Both the position numbers and the translations under genes were made by a program. This document shows, in pieces, positions 1 to 7,706 of a stretch of DNA of 11,102 nucleotides. Source of the DNA: Microcoleaceae cyanobacterium UBA11344 (lineage in GTDB: Bacteria; Cyanobacteriota; Cyanobacteriia; Cyanobacteriales; Microcoleaceae); the NCBI GenBank assembly GCA_003483675.1, contig DMYK01000244.1, forward strand, positions 1-11,102, given 5' to 3'. Under the pieces are notes generated by a model, which ran no database searches, was not told the origin of the DNA, and saw only the letters and a program-made list of their open reading frames with translations. Positions within the stretch are counted from its first letter, which is position 1. Each line of letters starts with the position of its first letter.

Positions 1-869
1 TGTATCCCAGTTTTTTGGTCAGGCGTGGTATCAACACCAGGAGCGCCCGGAACACCGTAATCGCTGCGAGCGGTATCCACACTGGGATAGTCGTAGATAC
101 TCCAATTCTGAATGCCGGAGCGGCCGAAAATTCTTTCGGCTGTGGCGACCTCTGCCTCAGTTCCGTTGAGCAGTACCAGGTAATCTCCGCGAGCTACCCG
201 ATCGCTGTATGCTTTAGCTTCTGCCTCGGGAATTCCCAAACCGACTAGAGCTCCGATCAAGCCACCCGCAGTCGCTCCCAAAGCTGTACCAGCAAGTGTA
301 GTGGCGATCGCCGTAGCTTCAGCTCCAGCCAGCATAATCGGCCCGATTCCCGGAATTGCCAGCAAACCTAGACCCACCAACAAACCAGTCAAACCGCCCA
401 AAGCGCCGCCTGTGAGGGCGCCCTTGGTGACACCTTCATCAACCTTGTGATCCGCGCTGTCTTCCACATCAATCCCTGCGATTTCGCCTTGGGAGTCAGC
501 ATCCTTGGCGATGACAGAAACCCGATCCATGTCGAAACCAGCACTTCTGAGCTCTGTGAGCGCTTGTTCCGTCTCGCGGCGGGTGGAAAATATGCCCACA
601 GCGCGTTTGTGGCGGCCCGAAGCTCTGCGATGGGTGTGTGCCGGCACGTCGTAAATGCCCCAATCTTGAATGCCCCGCACCCTGAAAATTGCTTCGGCTG
701 TGGCGATTTCGGCGTCGGTTCCTTCTACGAATACCAAATATTCTCCGCGCGAGATGCGATCGCTGTAAACTTTAGCTTTGTCATCTGGAACTCCCAAACC
801 TACCAAACCGCCATCTAGATTTTCCCCGACTACCGAAACTTTATTCATCGGAAACCCGATCTCGATCAT
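1..869 (-). CDS. Two-unit general-stress-protein (YflT/GSP17M-like) protein, 3' end outside window, 5' end damaged
   Basis: The frame is open from 869 to the left edge with no stop, so the C-terminus is outside the window. It encodes two homologous units. From the Met at 848, unit 2 (residues about 79-255) is complete: a HKRAVGIFS N-terminal strand, GFDMDRVSVIAKD, a glycine-rich hydrophobic hairpin (about 143-205, many GxxxG steps), then AYSDRVARGDYLVL and a GIQNWSIYD end. Unit 1 keeps GFPMNKVSVV, then jumps straight to LVGLGVPDDKAKVYSDR and GIQDWGIYD, so it lacks about 80 residues including the hairpin. Proteins of this kind are known as stress-induced, possibly membrane-associated proteins; their biochemical role is not established. 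The start is uncertain. ATG 869 keeps the conserved GFPMNK and ATG 848 is the alternative, but neither has a good ribosome binding site. The only good one belongs to ATG 911, which is cut off by stops. Confidence 0.8.
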   Translation of the reverse strand, partial: MIEIGFPMNKVSVVGENLDGGLVGLGVPDDKAKVYSDRISRGEYLVFVEGTDAEIATAEAIFRVRGIQDWGIYDVPAHTHRRASGRHKRAVGIFSTRRETEQALTELRSAGFDMDRVSVIAKDADSQGEIAGIDVEDSADHKVDEGVTKGALTGGALGGLTGLLVGLGLLAIPGIGPIMLAGAEATAIATTLAGTALGATAGGLIGALVGLGIPEAEAKAYSDRVARGDYLVLLNGTEAEVATAERIFGRSGIQNWSIYDYPSVDTARSDYGVPGAPGVDTTPDQKTGI

Positions 870-911
870 TAGAAAATGATCCTACAGCCCGCTTGTGTTG
901 ACCTAAACCAT
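870..911 (-). pseudogene. Decayed 5' end of the stress-protein gene (ancestral start at 911)
   Basis: The ATG at 911-909 is in frame with the downstream gene but is followed by TAG at 905-903 and another TAG further on. One extra base after the second codon restores MV-LGQHKRAVGSFSNDRD, which matches the HKRAVGIFSTRRE start of unit 2. A second compensating indel would be needed to rejoin the main frame before GFPMNK. This is therefore the true N-terminus of unit 1, disrupted by two small indels plus a deletion of about 12 codons. A sequencing error in the TTT run could explain the first shift but not the missing residues. Confidence 0.7.
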
Positions 912-918
912 TTGTTTT

Positions 919-924
919 CTCCTT
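919..924 (-). promoter_or_regulatory. Shine-Dalgarno AAGGAG of the original stress-protein start
   Basis: On the minus strand AAGGAG lies 7 nt before ATG 911, ideal spacing. It now leads into a two-codon reading frame (ATG GTT TAG), so it is stranded from the main open frame. Confidence 0.6.
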
Positions 925-1100
925 AATAAAGTAAGTTTTTTTGCACAACTACAGAAGTTTTTTTCTGCTTACTGACCGGGCTACATTAGTCATTTTTGCA
1001 ATGAATTTTCATCGGTCGCTGGGAGTAACTGCTGTCTCTATCTTCCGGCCTATATTCAACTACTTTTATCTATGTCGTTAGATAGAGTACAAATTGGTAA

Positions 1101-1126
1101 TTTGTTATTTGTTATGTTATTTGTTT
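1101..1126. repeat. Short TTTGTTA-type tandem repeat
   Basis: Two exact TTTGTTA copies are followed by a degenerate TG-TTATTTG-TTTA continuation. It abuts the stop codon of the minus-strand gene at 1125. It resembles the short tandemly repeated sequences common in cyanobacterial intergenic DNA. No function can be read from it. Confidence 0.45.
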
Positions 1127-1670
1127 AATAAAGACGAAAAGATTCTAGAAATCTTTGAGCATTTTCTGGTTTTGGGGTAATGGCGACGAGCCCGTAAATT
1201 CGCCGATCGACTAAAAATACCTGACCGATACCTACAGGTGCGTTGGGGGAAAGCGACTGAAACTCAAATTCTTTTCCCGGATAGCTACCCAGGGAAAGAT
1301 CGCGCACTTGCAGCAATCTTGCATTAGCCCCGACGACAAAGAAATCAACGGCATTATTTAAAGTGATTTTGATATTAGTATTGGTAAGGGGAAAATCTAG
1401 GTCGAAGTATTGAAGTAAATAAGTTTCTTGTTTTGTTAAGCTCGATCTGTATGTATAAGTGGTAATTTGAGTTGAAAAAGTTTCGGAATTAATTTTAATA
1501 TTTCCTGGCATACCGATCGCAAAAAAACCCTCAGCCGAGCAGAATGGCTGCCAATCTGGTTGAGGAAGTGCGACAGGTAGGGGGGCTGGTTGAGCTCTTA
1601 GGGGACTGGCAAACTTGACAGGCGATACCAGTAATGTTGCAGTAACTAGGAGTAAATGCAGGAGGTTCAT
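1125..1670 (-). CDS. Small secreted protein of unknown function
   Basis: Encodes 181 residues. The first 27 form a clear signal peptide: a short N-terminus, a hydrophobic core (LLHLLLVTATLLV) and a probable cleavage near LRA-QP, so the protein should be exported. The mature part begins with a Pro-rich stretch, then DWQPFCSAEGFFAIGMPG, a central beta-rich region, SYPGKEFEF (about 129-137), VDRRIYGLVAI and a final FLESFRLY. This pattern (SPEGxFxVxMPG, YPGxEF, FLxSFxL) recurs in cyanobacterial hypothetical exported proteins; I do not know a function. Met 1670 is chosen because an upstream extension to a TTG at 1763 would precede the signal peptide with polar residues and overlap the divergent gene. 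No Shine-Dalgarno is visible. It is divergent from the SLH lipoprotein gene, with 69 nt between starts, so the two may share control. Confidence 0.7.
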   Translation of the reverse strand: MNLLHLLLVTATLLVSPVKFASPLRAQPAPLPVALPQPDWQPFCSAEGFFAIGMPGNIKINSETFSTQITTYTYRSSLTKQETYLLQYFDLDFPLTNTNIKITLNNAVDFFVVGANARLLQVRDLSLGSYPGKEFEFQSLSPNAPVGIGQVFLVDRRIYGLVAITPKPENAQRFLESFRLY

Positions 1671-1680
1671 TTTTGGAAAA

Positions 1681-1686
1681 ATTATA
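1681..1686 (-). promoter_or_regulatory. Possible -10 box TATAAT for the secreted-protein gene
   Basis: Read on the minus strand, a perfect TATAAT ends 10 nt before the ATG at 1670. No TTGACA-like -35 is present at 17 nt. If used, transcription would start about 4 nt upstream of the ATG and give an almost leaderless mRNA, consistent with the lack of a ribosome binding site. This is inference from one hexamer in AT-rich DNA. Confidence 0.25.
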
Positions 1687-1739
1687 TTTGCCCGATCGAT
1701 CTGCGCTAGCCTAGAAATATATCCGCAAACGAGGGATTT

Positions 1740-3137
1740 ATGCTGAATATTATATTTACTCAAGGGCGAGACTCCTCAGAGGGGCGATCGCCAGCTAAAA
1801 CCAGTAAAACCAATATACTCGCTACTGTAAATACTTGGCTGGCTATCTGTCTGCTAGTTTCTGTGACAGCTTGTGCAAACAGCCCCAACAGCAAGGCGAT
1901 CGAAGAATCTTTAGCCGCTGATCCCAAATTAAAAGAAAATCCCGTGGCTTTCACGAATCCGCCACCAGCGAAAGCAGTTGACACCAGCACAACCGCCAAG
2001 CTACCAGGGGATTTCCCAACAGAGATTCCACTCTATCCTAATGCCCAGTTGCTCGAAGTTACAGAGCCAACCGCCCCGTCGCAAAAAAATGTGCGGCTGC
2101 GCTGGATGAGCACCGATCCGGTTAATTCCGTTCAGAACTTTTATCAGAATGAGTTTCAGCGTCGCAACTGGGAAATAATCAGTCGCCCAACAACCGATGG
2201 GCAAGGTTCTTTAGTGGTAACGCGAGATAATTTACGGGTAACAGTGTCACTTTCTCCTACTCAGAAAGTAGGGGGTTCTACAGAATTTGGGATTGAGTAC
2301 GGCAAGGGAAGTGGAGAAATTGCTGCTACTCCTCAACCTAATAATTCTGAGTCTAGCGCATCTCCTTCACCGCTACCGAATGCACCTAATTTAGGTGAAA
2401 CTAATTCAACGCCATCGCCTGCGCCAAAATCCGAAAAAGTCAGCGAACAAGAGGGCCAAATTCCTCAACAATTGCGGCAGTATGTGGCAGATTTGACGCA
2501 GTTGGAAGTGCTGAAAGTGCGATCGAAATCCGGTGCAAACTTAGAAACTGGCAACACTTTACCCTCACCCAACAAAATTGTCACTCGTCGCGAATATGCT
2601 CGCTGGTTAGTAGCTGCTAACAATCAGATTTATGCCAGCCGTCAAGCGAAACAAATTAGATTAGCAGTAGAGTCTAGTGAACCGGCATTTTCTGACGTGC
2701 CAAAAACAGACCCAGATTTTCCAGCAATTCAAGGTTTAGCAGAAGCAGGTTTAATTCCGAGTTCGCTTTCTGGAGAAAGTAAAGATGTTAAATTTCGCCC
2801 GGATGCACCTTTAACTCGCGAAACAATGATTCTCTGGAAAGTACCTTTAGATACTCGTCAAGTTTTGCCGACAGCTAACATTGACGGGGTGAAAGAAAAG
2901 TGGGGTTTTCAAGATGCGTCTAAGATTAACTCCCAAGCATCGCGGGCAATTTTAGCTGATTTTAACAATGGAGATTTGGCAAATATTCGCCGGGTTTTTG
3001 GTTTTACAACTTTGTTTCAACCAAAGAAATCTGTTAGTCGCGCCGAAGCTGCTGCTAGTTTGTGGTATTTTGGCGTTCCAGGTGAGGGATTGTCGGCTAA
3101 GGATGCACTGCAAGCGAAGTCTCAACCTACTCAGTAA
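1740..3137 (+). CDS. SLH-domain lipoprotein
   Basis: A 465-residue protein. Residues about 31-45 form a hydrophobic segment ending in VTAC, a lipobox-like site, so Cys45 is probably lipidated and the protein anchored to a membrane facing the periplasm. Residues about 88-190 hold a compact domain starting LPGDFPTEIPLYPNA, with SVQNFYQNEF and a W144, as in periplasmic proteins of cyanobacteria. A Ser/Pro/Asn-rich linker (about 195-232) follows. The C-terminal half has two SLH-like segments: FSDVPKTDPDFPAIQGLAEAG through FRPDAPLTRETM (about 317-363), and a weaker one ending SVSRAEAAASLWYFG (about 431-445). SLH domains bind cell-wall polymers, so a role linking envelope layers is likely (inferred). 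GAGGGA just before ATG 1740 is a modest ribosome binding site. The long N-terminus before the signal segment (about 30 residues) is unusual, but there is no other in-frame start close to it. Confidence 0.75.
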   Translation: MLNIIFTQGRDSSEGRSPAKTSKTNILATVNTWLAICLLVSVTACANSPNSKAIEESLAADPKLKENPVAFTNPPPAKAVDTSTTAKLPGDFPTEIPLYPNAQLLEVTEPTAPSQKNVRLRWMSTDPVNSVQNFYQNEFQRRNWEIISRPTTDGQGSLVVTRDNLRVTVSLSPTQKVGGSTEFGIEYGKGSGEIAATPQPNNSESSASPSPLPNAPNLGETNSTPSPAPKSEKVSEQEGQIPQQLRQYVADLTQLEVLKVRSKSGANLETGNTLPSPNKIVTRREYARWLVAANNQIYASRQAKQIRLAVESSEPAFSDVPKTDPDFPAIQGLAEAGLIPSSLSGESKDVKFRPDAPLTRETMILWKVPLDTRQVLPTANIDGVKEKWGFQDASKINSQASRAILADFNNGDLANIRRVFGFTTLFQPKKSVSRAEAAASLWYFGVPGEGLSAKDALQAKSQPTQ

Positions 3138-3150
3138 GGAATGAGAATTA

Positions 3151-3239
3151 ATCTGCGTTAATCTGTGTTTATCTGCCTGTATCTGCGGTTAAAAAATTTC
3201 TTAACCGCAGATGACAGATTGACGCGGATTCACGCAGAT
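3151..3239. repeat. Long imperfect inverted repeat with ATCTG every 10 nt
   Basis: The centre is a perfect 12-bp stem, ATCTGCGGTTAA (3181-3192) with TTAACCGCAGAT (3201-3212), around an 8-nt loop. The left arm carries ATCTG at 3151, 3161, 3171 and 3181, exactly 10 nt apart. The right arm carries CAGAT at 3208, 3215 and 3235 and a variant CGGAT at 3225. It lies between the convergent SLH and GT61 genes and could act as a bidirectional terminator, or be a dispersed repeat. ATCTGCGTTAATCTG-type words are, to my knowledge, frequent in filamentous cyanobacteria. Confidence 0.7.
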
Positions 3240-3322
3240 GAAGAGAAGAGAGATATGAATAATTCCGATGAAGTGCGGATTTTATCTTAGTCATAAAGGG
3301 GATGACTAACTCGGATTTGGTA

Positions 3323-4507
3323 TTACACCAAATCGGCTAATTTACATATTTGTTTTAACTTGTTAATATTAACTTTTAGATTTGAGAAATGTGGTGCGGT
3401 AGGATTATTAGGAATTTCGTCACCGATCAAATAGAGATAATTCGCCTGAGCATAACTTGCTAGAGCATAAAAGAAACCATCTAAATAACCGAAAGGAAAG
3501 ATTTCAATTACTGTGATCTTTTCCCGGATAAACAGTAAATTTGTTAAAGCCGAACCACAGACGGAGATGATAACATCTGCATTGTAATATATTTCAGCTT
3601 GCTCCTGTATTGTTCTCCCTTGCATTGTTAATGCTTCAAAGCCTATACTTTCTAAGTATTCTACAACTTCATTGTCATTGACTACTTCACGATGGTCTAC
3701 GTTACCGCGTTTTACATATAAACGTTTGGGATTCGTATTGGCATAATTATCTTTAGGTAAAAATAGGTTTCTGGCAAATCTATAACCAAAAATAGTTGGG
3801 TATTTATGACCGTTGTTTTGGATCTTTCTGTCAATTACACAAGTAATTGCTCTATCTGGTTTAGAGGGAAAAGTAACTACTTGTTCTTCTTTTATGCCCA
3901 GGGCAACTAGGGTTTCTCTTTGGAAATTTGCTAGGGAACCACCTAGATAATAATAATCAATTTCTTGTGGATCGATAAATTTCCAATAGATTTCTAGCAT
4001 CGGCAAAGTATAAATAAACCAATGCCCATAATTCTGAGGCATTGTATTTGATAAATATGCCATTGTTCCCTGTAATCTTTGATAGTTTACAGATAGTTCC
4101 TCTCTGTATACTGGCAGTTGTTCAAATTCAATGTCTTTTTCATATATCACTTTGAGTCCGGGAGTTATGATGTGATTGTTGGAAAAAGCAAATCCTGCTT
4201 TCCTAGCATCTATCATTACTGATTCAACTTCATTTTTAAAAGGAGTAATGATTTCTAAAAAATCACATTCTAAAAATTTGGGTGGTTGAATATGAAGATC
4301 TTCATGAGTAACTAACTTATGAATTTTTATATCTGGATCGTTACCAAAATATCGCTCGGCATTATCAATACTGAGTTGGATGACTCCTCTGGCATAAGGT
4401 CTAAAGAGAATATAAACCTTAATCAGATATTTAAGTTTATTATATAATTTTGAAGCTAAATCTCGGAGATAACCTCTCTGAAAGTTGCTAAGGAGTGAAT
4501 TTGCCAT
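3323..4507 (-). CDS. Glycosyltransferase family 61 (DUF563) protein
   Basis: A 394-residue protein without signal peptide. The C-terminal two thirds carry the GT61/DUF563 pattern: an NYGHWF motif at about 159-164 with a following hydrophobic helix, KRLYVKRGNVDHREVVN (about 261-277), a helix with IQEQAEIYYNADVIIS (about 300-315), then GSALTNLLF (about 318-326) and VIEIFP. In this family these segments bind the nucleotide sugar and shape the GT-B fold. Members build surface or extracellular glycans, but the sugar and acceptor cannot be told from sequence. In place of the usual HGA before LTN, this protein has CGSALTN. ATG 4507 is chosen; upstream AGAAAGG is a weak ribosome binding site. The next enzyme on this strand is an FkbM methyltransferase beyond a plus-strand pseudogene, so the two may be remnants of a glycan locus (inferred). 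Confidence 0.8.
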   Translation of the reverse strand: MANSLLSNFQRGYLRDLASKLYNKLKYLIKVYILFRPYARGVIQLSIDNAERYFGNDPDIKIHKLVTHEDLHIQPPKFLECDFLEIITPFKNEVESVMIDARKAGFAFSNNHIITPGLKVIYEKDIEFEQLPVYREELSVNYQRLQGTMAYLSNTMPQNYGHWFIYTLPMLEIYWKFIDPQEIDYYYLGGSLANFQRETLVALGIKEEQVVTFPSKPDRAITCVIDRKIQNNGHKYPTIFGYRFARNLFLPKDNYANTNPKRLYVKRGNVDHREVVNDNEVVEYLESIGFEALTMQGRTIQEQAEIYYNADVIISVCGSALTNLLFIREKITVIEIFPFGYLDGFFYALASYAQANYLYLIGDEIPNNPTAPHFSNLKVNINKLKQICKLADLV

Positions 4508-4862
4508 AATTTTTTGCCTTTCTGATTAAATAAATCTATTTTAACACCTTTGTACAAGAACTTGATAATCTTGTGTGATTCCTGTGCGATCGAGCTTTCG
4601 CGCCCTTAAAGCCCACATTCCCCACTCCCAATGGTGCGCGACATCCATAGCAGAAGCAAGAAGAAGCAATAATAGCAAGGGTTTCAGCAATCAAGAATGT
4701 CCTAGAACCCTGCTCTAGGTATTCTGTATTTGTACAGCTATTAAAGTTTGGTATCAAATTTTACACGAATTAGCTCATGGACTCTCAATATTATTCCGGT
4801 TCCGGTAATAGTCACAACGATAAATAGAAAAGAGTATTTGAGCTCTGGGAGAGCGTTTTTTG
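4508..4862. other. 355-nt intergenic region without a convincing gene
   Basis: Short open frames exist on both strands (for example 73 codons on the minus strand between 4536 and 4757, and 16 codons from the plus-strand ATG at 4777), but they show no domain, no good ribosome binding site and no codon pattern like the neighbouring genes. The interval must contain the promoter of the GT61 gene. TTGTACAA near 4552 is a small palindrome. A GGAGAG about 9 nt before ATG 4863 is a plausible ribosome binding site of the downstream pseudogene. Confidence 0.5.
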
Positions 4863-5771
4863 ATGTATAATCAGACCCCGTTTACCTCGAAAAACTTGGC
4901 AAAATGCAGCTTAGTCCTGCGCCAGTTCGGTAGAGATACTCCTAGTATGCAAGAGAGTAGTCAAAAGATTGCTGATTATATTTATAAACATTTTTATGAC
5001 TCCGAAAGTGAACAAAATTCCTGTGCTTTGGTGTGTTTGTTTAAAACCCATCCCTAGGGGGAATTAGAAGAGTCATTGCCATCCGCCCGCAGCTTGATGA
5101 ACGCTCCTTTTACCTGGGCCCAAATGAAATGCTGGACGCTGCTAGCATCAGCAGAAAAAGAACCACAGTCTAATTATAGCCTCATCGCAAAAAATATAGT
5201 CATTCCGTTAGTTGATCAAGAATTGGTAGCTGAAATGCCACCTATTTCTGAACTGATTTTACCCTGGGGTTTAGATATTCCAACAGTCCTTGGCATGGCT
5301 CCAGAAAAAATGTTAGCAGAACACAAATTATTAAATACTTTCTATATACCCACAGCCCAAAATAGCCCTATTCCAGAACAAGATTCATTGGTTATTCCCT
5401 GTCAAATCTGTTTTAGGAATTGGGGGACTTCTGCCTTCAGGCAGTTTATTTGTTGTGCTAATTTTTGGGAAATTTGAAATTTCTCAGCCTACGGCAGAAA
5501 TGTTTAGAAGTTTGGCACTGGCCGTCAAAACAGCTCTGTTGCCTTTTGATGGAGAAGTGGTTTTTGAGAATTCAAAAAAAGGCAATATATTGATCCCAGT
5601 AACAATATTATAGAACCCCAAATCCTGCAAGTAAGTCAACTAATCGCTTTGACTCAGTTGCTGGATATTTCTCAGCAGGAAATGCTCAGACAGGCGACTC
5701 GTCTGCAATTGATCGTAGGCAAATTGAAGCGCAAAGTTGAGGAACGACAGGAACCGGGACAGGCTTTGTGA
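4863..5771 (+). pseudogene. Decayed cyanobacterial sensor-domain protein (N-terminal region of histidine-kinase-type proteins)
   Basis: Three frames join into one protein. Frame A from ATG 4863 gives LAKCSLVLRQFGRDTPSMQE, SCALVCLFKTHP, a TAG at 5055-5057 where a Tyr is expected, then GELEESLPSARSLMNAP, MKCWTLLASA, IPLVDQELVAEMPPISELI and NTFYIP. At 5400 the frame shifts; from 5401 it reads VKSVLGIGGLLPSGSLFVVL, FEISQPTAEMFRSLALAVK and TALLPFDGE until TAG 5611. A second shift at the A7 run (5574-5580) leads to IDPSNNIIEPQ, a helical ALTQLLDISQQEMLRQATRL stretch and TGA 5769-5771. This order (SCALVRLFKTH, MKCLxLLA, GIKSVLGFGGxLPSG, LFKTLALSVKxALLPF) is what I recall ahead of coiled-coil and histidine-kinase modules in cyanobacterial signalling proteins. 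Here no kinase module follows. One nonsense codon and two frameshifts make it very unlikely to be functional. Confidence 0.8.
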
Positions 5772-5774
5772 AAA

Positions 5775-5797
5775 ACTGGTTGAAACTGGTTGAAACT
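5775..5797. repeat. Tandem ACTGGTTGAA repeat (2.3 copies)
   Basis: The 10-nt unit occurs at 5775-5784 and 5785-5794, followed by ACT. It directly follows the pseudogene stop. Confidence 0.6.
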
Positions 5798-5807
5798 ACA
5801 CAAACGA

Positions 5808-5825
5808 AGTCTGCCTCCACAGACT
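5808..5825. repeat. Small hairpin AGTCTG-CCTCCA-CAGACT
   Basis: A perfect 6-bp stem (5808-5813 with 5820-5825) closes a 6-nt loop in a segment that resembles a dispersed palindromic repeat of filamentous cyanobacteria. It sits between the convergent pseudogene and FkbM gene and may help terminate transcription, but no U-tract follows on either strand. Confidence 0.5.
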
Positions 5826-5843
5826 AAGAGATTAACGGGGTAT

Positions 5844-6608
5844 TTAAGTACGGGATGCTAAGATCAAACCGTACCATTTATCTATTGGTATTTGCTTTTT
5901 GATCTGAAATCCTAAACTTTCAATAACTTGTCGAGTTTCGGCGTGGCTGTGTCCAGACCATAAGTGATATTCTAAAGCCAGGTTTTGCACGAATTGCCAA
6001 ATTTCTCGATCTTCAAATAGTAACCATTCTGCACCTTCGCAGTCTACTTTAGCTAAATCGACGTGGCCGCCAATTCGCTCGATCGCCCTTTTCAACGATA
6101 CCATCGGAATGTCGCCGCTTTCACTGACAGTCGATCGAGTTTTTCCAGATACTTCCCGGATATCAAGCCTGACTTTTCCCTCCTGGGCTCCTACTGCTTC
6201 CATGAAATATTCAAACTTGGCTATTTCAGATTGATGTTTGAGGTAGCTTTCCAGGTTAGGATTGGGTTCGTAGGCGTGAATGATGGCTTGGGGAAATCTA
6301 TTTCTGGCTGCGATCGAAAACAACCCGACATTTGCTCCAACATCTATAATTTTAATAAGTGATTCAGATAATTGCTCTAATCCGTAGCAGTCATCTAAAA
6401 GCACTTCAATAAATTCTCCATCCATGCCTTTTTCTGAAGGCAAGTTGACTGGTTGGCGCTTTCCTTGTACAATGAGATTGTCTGGCAAATTAAAGTTAGC
6501 AACTCTGTTGAACTTTAGTCCTAATTTTTTTGCCCTAATTTTTCTTTGTATTAGTTGCACAATTTTCTGAAAAAGCATAGGGTAAAGCTGAGATGTTTTC
6601 ATTTTCAT
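5844..6608 (-). CDS. FkbM-family SAM-dependent methyltransferase
   Basis: A 254-residue protein starting MKMKTSQ. Residues about 87-95 (IIDVGANVG) are the glycine-rich SAM-binding loop. YEPNP (about 113-117) is the acidic end of strand 2 that contacts the SAM ribose. VDLAKVDCEGAEW (about 183-195) is the hallmark FkbM motif (usually lKiDvEGaE). The fold is a class I methyltransferase with an N-terminal helical extension. FkbM-type enzymes methylate hydroxyl groups, often of sugars in surface glycans or of natural products; the substrate is unknown. ATG 6608 is preferred because the frame extends upstream only to a TTG at 6635, two bases from the neighbouring start. No clear Shine-Dalgarno is visible. 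It is divergent from the M42 peptidase gene, with 29 nt between starts. Confidence 0.85.
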   Translation of the reverse strand: MKMKTSQLYPMLFQKIVQLIQRKIRAKKLGLKFNRVANFNLPDNLIVQGKRQPVNLPSEKGMDGEFIEVLLDDCYGLEQLSESLIKIIDVGANVGLFSIAARNRFPQAIIHAYEPNPNLESYLKHQSEIAKFEYFMEAVGAQEGKVRLDIREVSGKTRSTVSESGDIPMVSLKRAIERIGGHVDLAKVDCEGAEWLLFEDREIWQFVQNLALEYHLWSGHSHAETRQVIESLGFQIKKQIPIDKWYGLILASRT

Positions 6609-6637
6609 AATAACGTTAGAAAACGCGAGAATCAAAA

Positions 6638-7684
6638 ATGTTAGAGTTCGATCGACTATTCCAAACGATCGCAGAATTAGTCATGCTGCATTCGCCCAGC
6701 GGTGTGGAGTCGGAAATTAACCAGCGGTTAATGGAAAAATTCGCCGCCCTGGGTGTGAATGCTTGGCTGGATAGGGCGGATAATGCGATCGCCCTAATTC
6801 CGGGGCGCAATCGGCAAAAGTCGATCGCCATTACCGCCCACAAAGACGAAATAGGCGCGATCGTCAAAACCATCGGTGACTACGGGCGCGTGAAAGTTCG
6901 CAAATTGGGCGGCGCGTTTCCCTGGGTATATGGCGAAGGCGTTGTCGATTTGTTGGGCGACAAACAAACAATTAGCGGCATTCTCAGCTTCGGGAGTCGC
7001 CACGTATCCCACGAATCACCTCAACAAGCTCAGCAGGAAAAAACTCCGCTCAAGTGGGAAAATGTCTGGATTGAAACTAAGTGTACCGCTGAGGAATTAG
7101 CCGAGGCCGGAATTCGGCCGGGAACGCGGATGGTGGTCGGAAAGCACCGCAAACAGCCGATCCGCTTGAAAGATTGGATCGCAAGCTACACCCTCGATAA
7201 CAAGGCTTCAGTCGCGATTTTGCTGGGTTTGGCGGAATGTTTGAAAGAGCCTGCGGTGAATGTTTATTTGGTGGCTTCGGCGAAGGAGGAGGTTGGGGCG
7301 ATCGGCGCTTTGTATTTCACCCAGCGGCAGCCGTTGGACGCGCTGATTGCTTTGGAAATTTGCCCCCTGGCTCCAGAATATCCGATCGCAGACAGCGATC
7401 GCCCGGTGTTGCTGGTTCAGGACGGCTACGGGATTTACGATGAAGGGTTAAACGGGGAATTGCGCGCCGCAGCTATTCGCGCGGGCGTGGAGGTGCAGTT
7501 GGCGACTATTAGCGGTTTTGGTAGCGACGCTTCGATCGCCATGAAATTCGGCCATGTCGCCCGCGCCGCTTGTTTAGCTTTCCCCACGCAGAATACCCAC
7601 GGTTTCGAGATTGCTCACTTGGGGGCGATCGACAATTGCGCTCGTATCCTCAAAGCTTACTGCAACGAGCTTTCGGACGAATAG
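6638..7684 (+). CDS. M42-family metallopeptidase (glutamyl/leucyl aminopeptidase type)
   Basis: A 348-residue protein, normal length for M42. The two-metal site is recognisable: H68 and D70 in TAHKDEIG, the bridging D187 in SYTLDNKAS, the catalytic pair E217/E218 in SAKEEVGAIGA, E240 in ALEIC, and H321 near the C-terminus in NTHGFEI. Enzymes of the family remove N-terminal residues from peptides, usually as large tetrahedral dodecamers in the cytosol. Two differences from the classic pattern are visible: HKDEIG rather than HMDEIG, and Glu240 where an Asp is more usual. I cannot tell whether these change specificity. GAGAA is a weak ribosome binding site before ATG 6638. Codon use is GC-richer than in the genes further right and contains several HIP1-like sites, so it looks like core genome. 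Nothing in the neighbours suggests a shared pathway. Confidence 0.85.
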   Translation: MLEFDRLFQTIAELVMLHSPSGVESEINQRLMEKFAALGVNAWLDRADNAIALIPGRNRQKSIAITAHKDEIGAIVKTIGDYGRVKVRKLGGAFPWVYGEGVVDLLGDKQTISGILSFGSRHVSHESPQQAQQEKTPLKWENVWIETKCTAEELAEAGIRPGTRMVVGKHRKQPIRLKDWIASYTLDNKASVAILLGLAECLKEPAVNVYLVASAKEEVGAIGALYFTQRQPLDALIALEICPLAPEYPIADSDRPVLLVQDGYGIYDEGLNGELRAAAIRAGVEVQLATISGFGSDASIAMKFGHVARAACLAFPTQNTHGFEIAHLGAIDNCARILKAYCNELSDE

Positions 7685-7706
7685 AAAAAAAACTTTCCCA
7701 AAGTAG

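Noticed and set aside
447..818. Plus-strand open frames over 15-248 and 447-818
   Set aside because: They lie opposite the stress-protein gene, show no domain, and the minus frame is clearly coding with two homologous units.
4536..4757. A 73-codon minus-strand frame upstream of the GT61 gene
   Set aside because: Low-complexity, cysteine-rich translation without a domain or ribosome binding site; another frame over the same bases is equally open.
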